From Streptosporangium amethystogenes (GTDB lineage Bacteria; Actinomycetota; Actinomycetes; Streptosporangiales; Streptosporangiaceae): a stretch of DNA of 64,000 bases. Each line of letters begins with the position of its first letter. The stretch's first letter is position 1. The stretch covers positions 27,166-91,165 of the forward strand of contig NZ_JOEQ01000045.1 of NCBI RefSeq assembly GCF_000721075.1, read 5' to 3'. The position numbers and the translations under genes were made by a program. The notes below the pieces were generated by a model that was not told the origin of the DNA, made no database searches, and saw only the letters and a list, made by a program, of their open reading frames with translations. Positions 29,993 to 39,636 of the stretch are shown here, piece after piece.

Positions 29993-30419
29993 CGCGCCTC
30001 CTTATTTCAGGAAATTTCAGCATCTGGGAGCTTTCCACGGATGCCACGATCAGTCCTGACATTGACCCGAATGTCACCAACGCCCCCATCGGCCTCTCCT
30101 GTTTTCGGACTTGTCCCTCGCAGTCTCCTCCAGCGGGAAGTTCCTAGTGAAAATACATTCAAAGTATGAAAGACCAGGAAAATCCCGCAAATAAGGTCAT
30201 CCGAATAAAACCCCGGCCGGCGCCGTAATCACCGGCCCCGGCTCCCGGCCGGCGCCGCCCGGGCGGTGCCCCGGGGCCGGCCCTGGGCAGTGCCTCTGGG
30301 CAGTGCCCCGGACAGTGGAAAGCGAAGGTCCGCGACCGGGATCGGCTCCGGTGACCGGTCCGTCGCCGATCCTTGCGACCGCCGCGCCCGGCGGGGTCCC
30401 AGACCGAGGAGACTCCCGG
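29993..30419. other. Intergenic region, no gene recognised
   Basis: The part next to 30000 is AT-richer and should hold the promoter of the dehydrogenase gene. 30225-30320 is GC-rich with short repeats (TGGGCAGTGCC twice) beyond the DUF2470 stop. No ribosome site plus frame is convincing. Confidence 0.5.
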
Positions 30420-30725
30420 TCAGTGCTCGCCGCGGGCGGGGACGCCAAGGGCCGCGCAGGCGTCCCGATAGAGACGGACGACCTCCGTACGGACCTGTGC
30501 GCGTTCGGTCAGCGCGGTGCTCCACGGGACCCGGACCGGAATCTCAAGCCCGCCGACCACGGCGGCGAACTCGATCGCCTCGGCGTCGACACCGGTCGTC
30601 GTCGCGCCGGTGGCCTCGGGCTGTCCGCCGAGGCCCCTGCAGATCAGTAGCGCGTCGTCAGCGTGATCGTCGTTCATGTGGCGCTTGATGGCCTCGACCG
30701 CTTCGGGGGTAAAGGGAGTGCTCAT
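30420..30725 (-). CDS. DUF2470 protein (HugZ/PPOX-associated C-terminal domain as a single protein)
   Basis: 101 residues. The segment AIKRHMNDDHADDALLICRGL is the signature of the DUF2470 fold, usually found at the C-terminus of heme-utilisation HugZ-like or pyridoxamine-phosphate-oxidase-like proteins. Here it stands alone with no oxidase domain. The gene ends with FTPEAVEAI at the start and RDACAALGVPARG at the close, all in family style. A role with heme or flavin is only inferred. It is separate from the nitrobindin gene by 92 bases. Confidence 0.8.
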   Translation of the reverse strand: MSTPFTPEAVEAIKRHMNDDHADDALLICRGLGGQPEATGATTTGVDAEAIEFAAVVGGLEIPVRVPWSTALTERAQVRTEVVRLYRDACAALGVPARGEH

Positions 30726-30817
30726 TCCACAGAGCGTAGTCAGCGCCCTGCCTCTGTCACCCCCGGGTACGAGCGGGAGCGCTCAGCCGGTGCCCGGCTC
30801 GCGCCCCCTTCGGGAAT

Positions 30818-31327
30818 TCACCCGGCGTCGGGAACGAAGTCACCGACCCGCTTGAGCTCGGCCGAGATGTGGGACTGGATCGGCTGGTCCATGGCCGCCA
30901 TGTCGTACGCCCACATCAGGTTGCCGTTGACCAGGCCGTAGAGGCGATGGCCTCCGGCGTACTCCTTGGCGGTGGCGGTGCGGGCCACCACGTCGGTGTG
31001 CAGCTCGATCTTGTGAAAGACCACCTCGCCGACGTAGATCTCCACGATGCCCGTGGGATGTGACAGGCACACCTCCAGCTGGCGCCCGGGGAGCTGGCGC
31101 CAGAAACCGGTCTCGACGCCCAGCGGGCGGACCTTGTTGCCCGCCTCGTCGAGCAGCCAGGTGCGGCTGCTGTAGGTCAGGAACGGCTTGCCGTTGTGGC
31201 CGAAGACGATTTCCTGGCCGAAGTTGAAACTCTCGATCGTCGGATATCCCCCGACGCCGGCGCCTTCCCACACGCCCACGAGGAAGGCGATCGGCTCAAG
31301 ATCGGGATGCAGTTCGGGAACGTCCAT
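30818..31327 (-). CDS. Nitrobindin-family heme-binding beta-barrel protein (DUF1794/THAP4-like)
   Basis: 169 residues from ATG 31327. The entry motif LVGVWEGAGVGGYPTI (GxWxGxGxGxYPxI) and RVGDFVPDAG at the C-terminus frame a 10-stranded barrel. Bacterial nitrobindins bind ferric heme through a C-terminal His and isomerise peroxynitrite to nitrate; the likely proximal His is in SHISAEL. The neighbouring DUF2470 protein is also from a heme-linked family, a suggestive pairing. Confidence 0.87.
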   Translation of the reverse strand: MDVPELHPDLEPIAFLVGVWEGAGVGGYPTIESFNFGQEIVFGHNGKPFLTYSSRTWLLDEAGNKVRPLGVETGFWRQLPGRQLEVCLSHPTGIVEIYVGEVVFHKIELHTDVVARTATAKEYAGGHRLYGLVNGNLMWAYDMAAMDQPIQSHISAELKRVGDFVPDAG

Positions 31328-31529
31328 GGATCCGAGCCTAGGCCCTGCCGTGCGACGCTCGCCGTGGTGAGGGCCGGTCAGACGGTGCCTCTCGGGGCGG
31401 GCGATGGGAACGGCAACGCGGTGCGGCGCCACCTGGCCGGCCGCGGTGGGCAAAAGATCCAGGAGATAGGACCTGGAGCCGCCCTGATATGGTTCGCGCC
31501 CGCGAGGCGGACCCGCATAGGCTTCGGGC

Positions 31530-31892
31530 ATGGCACGATCACTGGTGATCAAGGTTACCGCCGGCGAAGACTCACCCGAGCGCTGCAACCAGGCGTTCAC
31601 GGTGGCCGCGGCGGCGTTGGCGAGCGGAGTTCCCGTCTCGCTCTGGCTGACCGGCGAGTCCGCGTGGTTCGCCCTCCCCGGACGGGCGAAGGAGTTCACT
31701 CTCCCGCACGCCGCCCAGCTCGGCGACCTGCTCGACGCGGTGCTCACCGGCGGCAGGGTGACGCTGTGCACCCAGTGCGCGGCCCGGCGCGACATAACGG
31801 TCGACGACGTGATCGAGGGCATTCGCATCGCGGGCGCCCCCACGTTCGTCGAGGAGGTCCTGGGCGAAGGCGTCCAGGCTCTCGTCTACTGA
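31530..31892 (+). CDS. DsrE-family protein
   Basis: 120 residues. SLVIKVTAGEDSPERCNQAF and the VSLWLTGES strand give the DsrE/F fold. VTLCTQCAARRDI holds two Cys (C-T-Q-C) near the family's active Cys position, so sulfur transfer is possible. It is a monocistronic gene divergent from nitrobindin, with 202 bases between them and no clear motif. Confidence 0.8.
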   Translation: MARSLVIKVTAGEDSPERCNQAFTVAAAALASGVPVSLWLTGESAWFALPGRAKEFTLPHAAQLGDLLDAVLTGGRVTLCTQCAARRDITVDDVIEGIRIAGAPTFVEEVLGEGVQALVY

Positions 31893-31954
31893 ACGCCGCC
31901 CGGTAAGGCGCGCCCTTCGGCCGCCCGGCAACGCCGGACGGCCGGTTTCCGACG

Positions 31955-32671
31955 TCAGCCGGGCAGCACCGCGGCCAGGCGCTCCTCGCGGAGGCGCTCG
32001 AACCAGGAGTCGTCGATCGGCGGCAACTGGGCACCCACCGCCCAGGTGAGCAGCAGGTCGGCGAGGCCGGGGTTACGGGCGAGCGCCGGACCGTGCAGGT
32101 AGGTGCCGACGATCTTGCCGGTGTAGCAGCCCTCGGTGCCGTCGCCGTTACCCGTGCCGACCGCCGTATGCGCCAGTGGCCGGACGTCGGGCCCGAGCCG
32201 GGTGACGCCCATGTGGTTCTCGAAACCGGTCAGCGTCGGGATGCCGAGCGCCGGATCCGCCTCCCCGGCCAGCTCGCCGACGGCCCGGCCCTCACCACGG
32301 CCGCTGGAGATGTCGATCAGGCCGATGCCGTCGACCGGCTGTCCCTCCTCGCCGCCGAAGGTGGTGCCCATGATCTGGTAGCCCGCGCACACGGCCAGCA
32401 GGGCCGCGCCCCGCTGGATGGCCCGGTGCAGGCCGCCGTCACGCCGGAGCCGCTCGGAAGCCAGGATCTGCGGCCGGTCCTCGCCGCCGCCGATCAGGTA
32501 GATGTCACCGCTCTCCGGGACCGGGTCGGCCGAGCGCACGTGCACGGTCTCGACCGGGATGCCGCGGCGCCGGGCGCGCTGCTCCAGGACCAGGACGTTG
32601 CCCTGGTCGCCATACGTGCTCAACAGGTCCGGATAAATCCAGACAAGGCGAAGAGCGCTGTCAGACTGCAC
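31955..32671 (-). CDS. gatD: Lipid II isoglutaminyl synthase, glutaminase subunit
   Basis: 238 residues. It is a class I glutamine amidotransferase of the CobB/CobQ type: nucleophile Cys in LLAVCAGYQIMG and His in GTYLHGP. The FENHMG and GYP-equivalent segments are those of GatD. With MurT it amidates the D-Glu of the peptidoglycan stem peptide on lipid II. GTG 32671 overlaps the murT stop by 11 bases, so the two subunits are translated together. Confidence 0.92.
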   Translation of the reverse strand: MQSDSALRLVWIYPDLLSTYGDQGNVLVLEQRARRRGIPVETVHVRSADPVPESGDIYLIGGGEDRPQILASERLRRDGGLHRAIQRGAALLAVCAGYQIMGTTFGGEEGQPVDGIGLIDISSGRGEGRAVGELAGEADPALGIPTLTGFENHMGVTRLGPDVRPLAHTAVGTGNGDGTEGCYTGKIVGTYLHGPALARNPGLADLLLTWAVGAQLPPIDDSWFERLREERLAAVLPG

Positions 32672-33947
32672 GACCGAACTCCGATCGAATCTGCTGGAAG
32701 GCGGTGTAGTTGGCGATCACGTCGACCTTGCCCGGCGGTTGCGCGCCGAGCGCCTGCTCGAACGATCCGGCCAGCTGGAACGGCACATCCGCCACATCCA
32801 GCCGGAGCGCGAGGTCGAGCCGTCGCTCACCGGTCACGAAGACCGGCCTGCCGCGCAGCACGCGGTAGTCGACGTCCCACAACCATGAGGTGTCGCGGCC
32901 ATCGGGGCCCTGGGCGTTGACCGAGAGAATCACCGGCAGCGAGGAGTCGAGCACATCGAAGGCCTCCAGCCAGCCGGCCGGGTTCTTGGCCAGCAGCAGC
33001 CGGGCGTGCCGTCCGCCGCGCTCCACGGTGGTGTAACGGCCGGCGACCGACCTGACCTCGCGCAACCGGGGCAGCGCCCGTTCGACGGGCAGCCCGAACG
33101 CCTCGGCGGTGGCCAGTGCTATCGCCGCATTGGCCCGGTTGGCTCGCCCGGGGAGCTGGATGTCCAGCAGCCAGCGCCGCCCGCGCGGGTCGATCACCGC
33201 GTCGTCGTCGAGCACCCAGGACGGCTCAGGCCGCCGGAAGGTGCACTCGCGGCAGGCCCAGTCGTTCTCCCCGGCCTGCGAGGAGGCACCGGAGCCGAGG
33301 CTGCCCGGCGGAACGTACTCCATGCCCTTGCGGTCGAGGGGGCCGCCGCATTCGGGGCAGCACCAGGAGTCCTCCTTCCAAGGCTGCCCGGCCGACACCC
33401 AGGTCACCGAGGCCGCGGTGGAGGCGCCCCAGGTCACCAGCGGGTCGTCGGCATTGGCGATCACATGGGTGTTCTTGCCGGCCAGCGCCCGCCGCCACTT
33501 CTGGGCGAGCAGCCAGATCTCGCCCGCCCGGTCCATCTGGTCCCGGCTGAGGTTCATCAGGCAGATGACCCCGGCGCCGGTGGTGTCGATCACCTCGGGC
33601 AGGTACTTCTCGTCGACCTCAAGCACCCCGTACGGGGCGTGCTTGGCCGACGACAGCGCCGAGACGTGCCCGGCGGGCATGTTGGCGCCGAAGGCGTTGG
33701 TGGCGACGTCGCCGAGATCCGACAGTGCGGAGGTGATCAGTCGGGTCGTCGTGGTCTTGCCGTTGGTCGCGCTCACCAGCGCGAGCTTGCGGTCGCGGGC
33801 CAGCTTGCGCAGCAGGTCGGGCTCCAGGAGCATGCTGACCCGGCCTCCGATCACTGACCCGTCTCCACGTCCGGTGACCCGGGACAGGGTCGCGGCCGTC
33901 CGGCCGAGAGCGGTGGCGAGCTGCGCCCGCAGCGGAAGCTGAGTCAT
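32661..33947 (-). CDS. murT: Lipid II isoglutaminyl synthase, Mur ligase-like subunit
   Basis: 428 residues. Mur ligase central domain with ATP site VSATNGKTTTTRL, metal and lysine region EVDEKYLPEV, and MNLSRDQMDRAGE. A zinc ribbon is inserted (CCPECGG ... CRECTF, four Cys), typical of MurT. The C-terminal DUF1727 domain holds VDYRVL and DVIANYTAF. MurT activates the D-glutamate carboxylate with ATP and GatD supplies ammonia. Confidence 0.93.
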   Translation of the reverse strand: MTQLPLRAQLATALGRTAATLSRVTGRGDGSVIGGRVSMLLEPDLLRKLARDRKLALVSATNGKTTTTRLITSALSDLGDVATNAFGANMPAGHVSALSSAKHAPYGVLEVDEKYLPEVIDTTGAGVICLMNLSRDQMDRAGEIWLLAQKWRRALAGKNTHVIANADDPLVTWGASTAASVTWVSAGQPWKEDSWCCPECGGPLDRKGMEYVPPGSLGSGASSQAGENDWACRECTFRRPEPSWVLDDDAVIDPRGRRWLLDIQLPGRANRANAAIALATAEAFGLPVERALPRLREVRSVAGRYTTVERGGRHARLLLAKNPAGWLEAFDVLDSSLPVILSVNAQGPDGRDTSWLWDVDYRVLRGRPVFVTGERRLDLALRLDVADVPFQLAGSFEQALGAQPPGKVDVIANYTAFQQIRSEFGRAV

Positions 33948-34197
33948 GCCGTCTCCTCGCGTGGCGACCGTTCGCGGGACGACCCGGCGGCCGGCCGGCC
34001 CGGCCGCGGAGCCGGAATCGCCGAATCGTTCATGCCGCAGATCTTAGCCGGGCTTCGGCCCCCCGACCCCCGAGCGGCATGTCACACGCCCCGGCCGGTG
34101 ACGGTGAGAGGTGAACCTCACGCATCACCATACGACGGGCACGCCCCCCACAGGCTCCACAGTAGGAAATATGACCGGATGTCCCCCGGGCCACACC

Positions 34198-37170
34198 TCA
34201 CTGCTCGGCGAAGACGAGTTCGACGGGTTCCTGCGAATCGGCGTCGAACGGCAGCACGAACCGGTGCGGCCACGACAGCACGTTCTCCAGCCAGCCCGCC
34301 CCCATCGTCTGGGCCACGTGCCGAAGCCGCTCGGCCGGGTCGATGCCGATGGTGACCGTGAGGATGTCGCGCTCCACACTCTCGCGCTCGTCGTCACCGA
34401 GGATCACCCGCCAGGCCAGTTCCCGGTTGCGGTCCACCTCCATGGAGAGCGGGTGGTGGCGAAGCGCCTTGGCCCGGTGGCCGAGCAGCTCCGAGCCGCC
34501 CGCGGGACGGTTGAACAGGGCGTACTCCATGACCGGCGCGGAGCCGCGCGGGTTGGGCGCGGGCTGGCCGTACGGGAAGAGCCGATCCACCTCATGCAAC
34601 CACCGCACCTGCGGAATGACCCAAGCGGGTCCGGGCCGCTCGCCGGGGTCGCGGTCGGGGCCGAGCAGCCTGGTCGCGATCGCGGCGACCTGCTCGGTCA
34701 GCTTGGCCGGGTCGTGGACGGTCCGCAGCGACCACGCGCGGCGGCCCACGCACCGTTCGGCGGTCGTGGCCAGCAGGCATTCGCGCCGCCGTGCCGGAAG
34801 CTCCGCCCAGAGGTCGGCCAGTGCCCGGGGCACCCCAGGCGCCGGCCTGTTGGTACAGAACGCCAGCACCAGCGTGTCCGTCCAGATCCGCAGCCAGGCC
34901 CACTCGGGCGCCTCGGCGAGCAGGTCCGCCTCGCGCAGCTCGACCAGCGTGCACGCCCGGCCGCCCTGGCACTCCTGCCCGCACGCCGCCGAGCGGCGGC
35001 CACAGATGGGCGGCGTGTGACCGGGGACCGGGCGCTCGCGGTCCTCGCCCAGCGGCACCTGGATGCGGAGCGGCCGGTCCATGCCGTCGGCGAAGACCGC
35101 GGCGACGCCGGGCGGGAGCGAGACGACCTGTCGGGACTGCTCCTCGCTCAGGTTCGTCGCCGCCCCGACCAACCGGCGGTCGTCCTCGGCGGGGAGCCTG
35201 TGGATGACCTTCAGCGCGGTGTTCTTCACGACGTCGGAGACCAGTTTCGTGGGGATCTGCTCGGCGACCACGATGCCCTCGCCGTACGCGCGGATCTCGG
35301 CGAGCATGCCCGCCAGGAGTTCGACGGCGTGCGTGCTGGCCCGCCCCGCGCCCCGGTCGCGGAGCAGCCGGTGCGCCTCCTCGATCACGATGACGTGCTT
35401 CAGCCCGCTGCTCCGCTCCTTCCTGGCCCGCATTCGCAGGTGCTCCACGATCCGGATGATCAGCGTGCCCATCAGGAACGCCTTGTCCTCGTCGTTGGCG
35501 ACGTCCTCGATCGCGAGCACCACGTTGCGCTGGAGCAGGTCGCCGATGTCGGCGGGGTGTCCCCCCTCGAAGAACCGACCGGCGGAGCCGACCCGGAGCG
35601 ACCGCAGCCGCAGCGAGATGAAGCCCTCCACATCGGCCTGAACCTCCCGCCCGTAGCCGATCTCCTTGATCACCTCCATCGCGTGCCGCTGCAGCTGTTC
35701 GAGGGTCGGCACGGCGGGCCGTACGGCGGCGCCGGGAGCGGCCCAGCCGGTGACCACGTCCCACCCGTTGGCCTCGTACACCCGCTGCAGGGCGAGCGAC
35801 ATGATCTGCGGGAACGGCTCCTCGGCGTCGAAGGCCGCCATGAACAGCGCCCGGACCATGTCGATGTGGGCCTGGACCGGATAGCCGGGTTCGGGAGCGA
35901 GTGGGTTCACGCTGAACGGCACGCTCTCCGGGGCGGACGGGTTGATCACGGTCACCGGGGCGAGGTGCTCGATCCGGCCGCCCATCGAGGCGTACTCGGA
36001 CTTCGCCGGCTCGATGGCCAGCCACGGGACGCCCGCGCCGGTGAGCTGTTCCAGCAGGTGCCTGACGGTCTGGGACTTGCCGGAGCCGGTGGCGCCGGTG
36101 ACGAACGCGTGCCGGTTGAGAGTGGCCAGCGGGATCCTGAACGAGCCGACCGGCCTGTCCTGGCCGTCGAGGATGGCCCCGAGCTCGACAGCCGGCGCGC
36201 CGGGCGCGGTGTCGGCCTCGCTGGTCACGTCGAAGAAGCCCGCGTCGAGCACCCGTACCCCCGGCACCTCCCGGTGCGGCAGCCCGGCCAGAGCGGCGAG
36301 TGCCCCGGCGGTGGCCGCGAACGGGGCGGCGGCACCGTCCGCCGGATCCTGCAGGGTCACCGCCAGCGCCTCGGCGAAACCGTGTACGGGGCCGGACAGC
36401 GCGCTGCGCAGGCGGTAGGGGTGGTGGCTCATCTCGGCGGAGCCGACGAGCACCGGGGCGATCTGGCGCAGTTCCTCGGGACCGGCGGCCCCGGCCAGCA
36501 ACCGGACGTTCCACAGCCCCGCCTCGCGGAAGGCGTCCAGCTCCTGCATGCGCCGCTCGGCCCGCTCCGCGTCGTAGCGGGAGCGTTCGGAGGCGTCGCC
36601 GTACTGCCGCAACACGTTGAGCTGGGTGCGCAGGTGCGCGACCTCGGCGTCCAGCAGGTCGGTCTGCTCGGCCACCACCAGCCAGGCGAACGGCCGGGAC
36701 ATGAGCGTGACCAGCGTCGACTCGAAAAGCGTGGGCCGCCTGATCTCGTCGGCGTCCGGCTCGCGACGGCCGCCGAGCGGCGGGGCCTGCCGGCCGGGGC
36801 AGACGGTCCACACCAGGTCGGACAGGTCGCGGAGCCACTCGTCACCGATCCGGACGCCGCGGGCGCCGCTGGGAAAGAGCAGCGGCTCGGGGCCGCCGGG
36901 GGCGTGCTCGACCTCGGTGGCGGCTCTGCGAGGCGGGCGCGGTGGAGTCAGCGGCCCCGCGTTGGTGATCAGCTCCAGCGGGGCGCCGGACCCCCGGGAG
37001 AGCCAGCCGACCACGAAGGGCCGGTTGCGCTGGGCCGTGGAGAGCACGGCGGGCAGGACCGTGACGAAGTCCCACTCGGCGGAGGAACTGCGCGAGGGTG
37101 CTGTGATCGCCTGGATTCTGTACCAGGGACCGGTCAGGGCGTTGGGCGGACGGGACACACTTGGCTGCAT
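34198..37170 (-). CDS. HerA/FtsK-like P-loop ATPase (DUF87 type), about 990 residues
   Basis: ATG 37170 follows GGAG. An N-terminal half without recognised motif (about 1-345) includes a possible regulatory domain (FAWLVVAEQTDLLDAEVAHL). The ATPase core begins near 350: Walker A in FVTGATGSGKSQTV and LAIEPAKSEYASMG, Walker B in HVIVIEEAHRLL, and arginine-rich LPAEDDRRLVGAATN further on. This is the HerA/VirB4 class of hexameric DNA or protein translocases. A four-Cys patch (CGRRSAACGQECQGGRAC) follows near 770. No NurA nuclease is adjacent; the neighbouring upstream gene encodes a membrane protein with a TraG-like region. Confidence 0.78.
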   Translation of the reverse strand: MQPSVSRPPNALTGPWYRIQAITAPSRSSSAEWDFVTVLPAVLSTAQRNRPFVVGWLSRGSGAPLELITNAGPLTPPRPPRRAATEVEHAPGGPEPLLFPSGARGVRIGDEWLRDLSDLVWTVCPGRQAPPLGGRREPDADEIRRPTLFESTLVTLMSRPFAWLVVAEQTDLLDAEVAHLRTQLNVLRQYGDASERSRYDAERAERRMQELDAFREAGLWNVRLLAGAAGPEELRQIAPVLVGSAEMSHHPYRLRSALSGPVHGFAEALAVTLQDPADGAAAPFAATAGALAALAGLPHREVPGVRVLDAGFFDVTSEADTAPGAPAVELGAILDGQDRPVGSFRIPLATLNRHAFVTGATGSGKSQTVRHLLEQLTGAGVPWLAIEPAKSEYASMGGRIEHLAPVTVINPSAPESVPFSVNPLAPEPGYPVQAHIDMVRALFMAAFDAEEPFPQIMSLALQRVYEANGWDVVTGWAAPGAAVRPAVPTLEQLQRHAMEVIKEIGYGREVQADVEGFISLRLRSLRVGSAGRFFEGGHPADIGDLLQRNVVLAIEDVANDEDKAFLMGTLIIRIVEHLRMRARKERSSGLKHVIVIEEAHRLLRDRGAGRASTHAVELLAGMLAEIRAYGEGIVVAEQIPTKLVSDVVKNTALKVIHRLPAEDDRRLVGAATNLSEEQSRQVVSLPPGVAAVFADGMDRPLRIQVPLGEDRERPVPGHTPPICGRRSAACGQECQGGRACTLVELREADLLAEAPEWAWLRIWTDTLVLAFCTNRPAPGVPRALADLWAELPARRRECLLATTAERCVGRRAWSLRTVHDPAKLTEQVAAIATRLLGPDRDPGERPGPAWVIPQVRWLHEVDRLFPYGQPAPNPRGSAPVMEYALFNRPAGGSELLGHRAKALRHHPLSMEVDRNRELAWRVILGDDERESVERDILTVTIGIDPAERLRHVAQTMGAGWLENVLSWPHRFVLPFDADSQEPVELVFAEQ

Positions 37171-37447
37171 TTGGTCTCCACCCGGGGGACCCGGCTCCAG
37201 GCCGGAGGGTTGACGCTTCACGGATCACTCCGCCATACCGGCCGACGCGTAATCGGGGGTAGGCCACCCCCGTAACCACGGTCGAACCTGACTCGGGGCT
37301 CGCACCTCCACATTGACCATCCCATTACGACATACGGACGCCCCATTGGCATGCCCGGCGATACCGTCCCCGACGGGATCATCGCTACCCGGATCACCAC
37401 CGGCCGAATCCCCGCCCGCCGACGCGTCGGCGGCGCGAGCCCGGATC

Positions 37448-39397
37448 TCATTGGCGGCGGCGCCAGTCGAGCCTGGCCGGGGGCGGGCCGAGGTTGGGCG
37501 GCGCGTCCTCGAACGGGCTCGGCTCGCGTGACTCCGCCTTGCTCTCCTGTACGCGCTCCAGCACGGCTTCCTTGATCTCGTCGAACTCGCCCAGCGTCGT
37601 CTTGGGGAAGGTCAGTATGGCCGGGTTGGCATCGGCGAGACGGACCCTGCGCCCCTGGGCGGTGGCGTCGGTGACGATCACCGAGGTGGTGGGAAGCTGC
37701 TGGAGCTGGTGAGGCTCGACGAGGAACTCCCGGGAGCGGTGCAACACCCGCTCCGTCTCCCCCATCGCCTTGGTCGCGCGACGGCCCCACTCGGTGGAGA
37801 AGGTGATGTCCTCCTTGAGGTCCGCGCGGCTCACGTCGCGCTCGTCGTCGCCCTCCTCCGCCTGGCCGACCGTGGAGATGTAGCCGCCGTCCATGCCGAC
37901 CCCGGCTGCACTGATCGTCTCGGTGAGCTGGGCGAGCTCCAGGCGGTGCTCGGTGCCGACGTGCTCGCTGGCGATCCGGGCGTCCTCGGCGTTGCCGAGC
38001 CGCATGAACGTGACCGCCGCGTGCCCGCGCCCGAGCCGTTCCCGTACGGTCGGGGTCAGCGAGCGATAGGTGAGCACCAGCCCGGTCCTGGAGGTCTCGC
38101 AGGCGTCCATGAGCCGGTCCAGCACGTCACCGCGGAGCTTGTCCGCGCCCGCGACGATGATCGTGTGATACCAGGGCCGCTCGGAGGCGGGCGACTGGCG
38201 CAGGATGTGGGTCAGCGCGGTGGCCACGTACGTGCCGAGGACGCGGTTGCCGAACACGCCCGCCTGGCGGTCCATCGACACGACCCGCAGGCGGGCGGGC
38301 GGCAGGCGTACCGCCTCCGAGCCGAGGGTCTCCAGCTTGCGCAGCTGCGACTCCAGCGCCCAGGCCCGCTCGATCACCACCCGGTCGCTGACGCCACGGC
38401 CGAAAAGCGTGCCGATCCGGTCCAGCTGGGTGGCGGTGATCAGACCGCACCGCAGGTCCTCCCGGGGGTCGCCGACCTGGGCCAGGGCGCGGAGCGCGGC
38501 GGTGACCTGGTTGATCGTGGCACTCTCGCCGAGGACCTCCAGGACCCGCTCCAGGATCGCGTTGTCGAACGACAGGTCCCTGGTCGTGTGGTGCTCCTCG
38601 CTGACGCTCACCACGTGGGCGAGGACATCGGCGAACGCCTCGGGAGCCAACGTGGCTCCCAGGTCGAGCCGGGGCAGATCGGTCGGCAGCACCCAGACCA
38701 GCGGATCGTCGCCACCCCTGCGTGCCAGCTCGATGAGGTCCTTGGCGATCGCGCCCTCGGACAGGTCGAGCACGGTCAGGTGGCCACCGCTGTAGAGGCG
38801 GGTCGCGCCGAGCAGGGTGATCAGCGCCGACCAGCCGGGCAGCGTGCCGCCGGCCACGTCGATCCGGTCGATCTCGTCGGGCACGGCCACCGCGTACCAG
38901 GTCAGCTGGCGGTCGTGACGCTCCTTCTTCTCGGCCCACTCCCGGTAGCGTGCGGCGTGCTCCTCCTGGGCGGCGAAGAGCTCCCGATCCCGCTCCTCCC
39001 GTAGCCGATCGCCGGCCACCTCCCGCTCCCTGATGCGGTGACGGACCGCCCGGTCGCCCTGGTGGACGGCGTAGCTGCAGAACACCGCGATGCCACCGGC
39101 GGCGATCACCCCGACGGCGGCGAACGACCAGCTCAGCATCTCGGTGAGGCCGAGGACGAGGATCAGCGTGGCGAGTGCGGCCATGAACGCACGGACGATC
39201 TTGACCGGCCGGTTCAGGAGGTCCTCGTTGAGGCGCTCCCTGCGCACCCACTCGGGATCGACGGGCTCCGTGGGACTCTCCACCGGCGAGGGTCGCTTGG
39301 GAGCCGGACCTGGATCCGGGTGCAACAGCGCATACTGCCAGCCCAGGTAGATCCGGTCCGCCTGGAGTTGCGCATGCTCGGGATGCACGTCCGCCAC
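37448..39397 (-). CDS. Membrane protein with a degenerate TraG/TraD-like C-terminal region
   Basis: 649 residues; GTG 39397 follows GGAGGGG. Two membrane helices lie at about 70-110 (FMAALATLILVLGLTEML, FAAVGVIAAGGIAVFC), then a long charged coiled coil (REREVAGDRLREERDRE...). The later part (about 360-520) has the order of a conjugative coupling ATPase tail: YHTIIVAGADKLRG, a Met-Asp-Ala-Cys-Glu helix, TGLVLTYRSL and TFMRLGNAEDARIASEHVG. No Walker A was seen. It may be an inactive coupling-protein relative that partners the HerA-like ATPase 278 bases downstream. Confidence 0.6.
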   Translation of the reverse strand: MADVHPEHAQLQADRIYLGWQYALLHPDPGPAPKRPSPVESPTEPVDPEWVRRERLNEDLLNRPVKIVRAFMAALATLILVLGLTEMLSWSFAAVGVIAAGGIAVFCSYAVHQGDRAVRHRIREREVAGDRLREERDRELFAAQEEHAARYREWAEKKERHDRQLTWYAVAVPDEIDRIDVAGGTLPGWSALITLLGATRLYSGGHLTVLDLSEGAIAKDLIELARRGGDDPLVWVLPTDLPRLDLGATLAPEAFADVLAHVVSVSEEHHTTRDLSFDNAILERVLEVLGESATINQVTAALRALAQVGDPREDLRCGLITATQLDRIGTLFGRGVSDRVVIERAWALESQLRKLETLGSEAVRLPPARLRVVSMDRQAGVFGNRVLGTYVATALTHILRQSPASERPWYHTIIVAGADKLRGDVLDRLMDACETSRTGLVLTYRSLTPTVRERLGRGHAAVTFMRLGNAEDARIASEHVGTEHRLELAQLTETISAAGVGMDGGYISTVGQAEEGDDERDVSRADLKEDITFSTEWGRRATKAMGETERVLHRSREFLVEPHQLQQLPTTSVIVTDATAQGRRVRLADANPAILTFPKTTLGEFDEIKEAVLERVQESKAESREPSPFEDAPPNLGPPPARLDWRRRQ

Positions 39398-39636
39398 GGA
39401 ACCCCTCCGCCATCGGGCTCATCGGAAGCCTCTGAGACAGCGTAAGAGTTCGACATCATATTCGGGCAGCGTTCCCGTCAATCCGCTGTATTTTCCCCAG
39501 CTTTACCACCACTTAAGGGATCGATGAGCCGGGTGGGATGGACATCACCGATCACCGTCGTCGCGCATGCTCCCTCCCCGAGGGGCCCCGAAGGCGGCGG
39601 CCTTCCTGACGACGCCGAGGATCGCCGGGGTCCGAA

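Noticed and set aside
30771..30784. Partial CebR-like box (CGGGAGCGCTCAGC)
   Set aside because: Only about ten of fourteen bases fit, the palindrome is broken, and the nearby genes are unrelated to sugars.
34111..37275. 1054-codon plus-strand frame opposite the HerA-like ATPase gene
   Set aside because: Shadow of the minus-strand gene; Arg/Gly/His-rich, no motif. The minus frame has intact Walker motifs.
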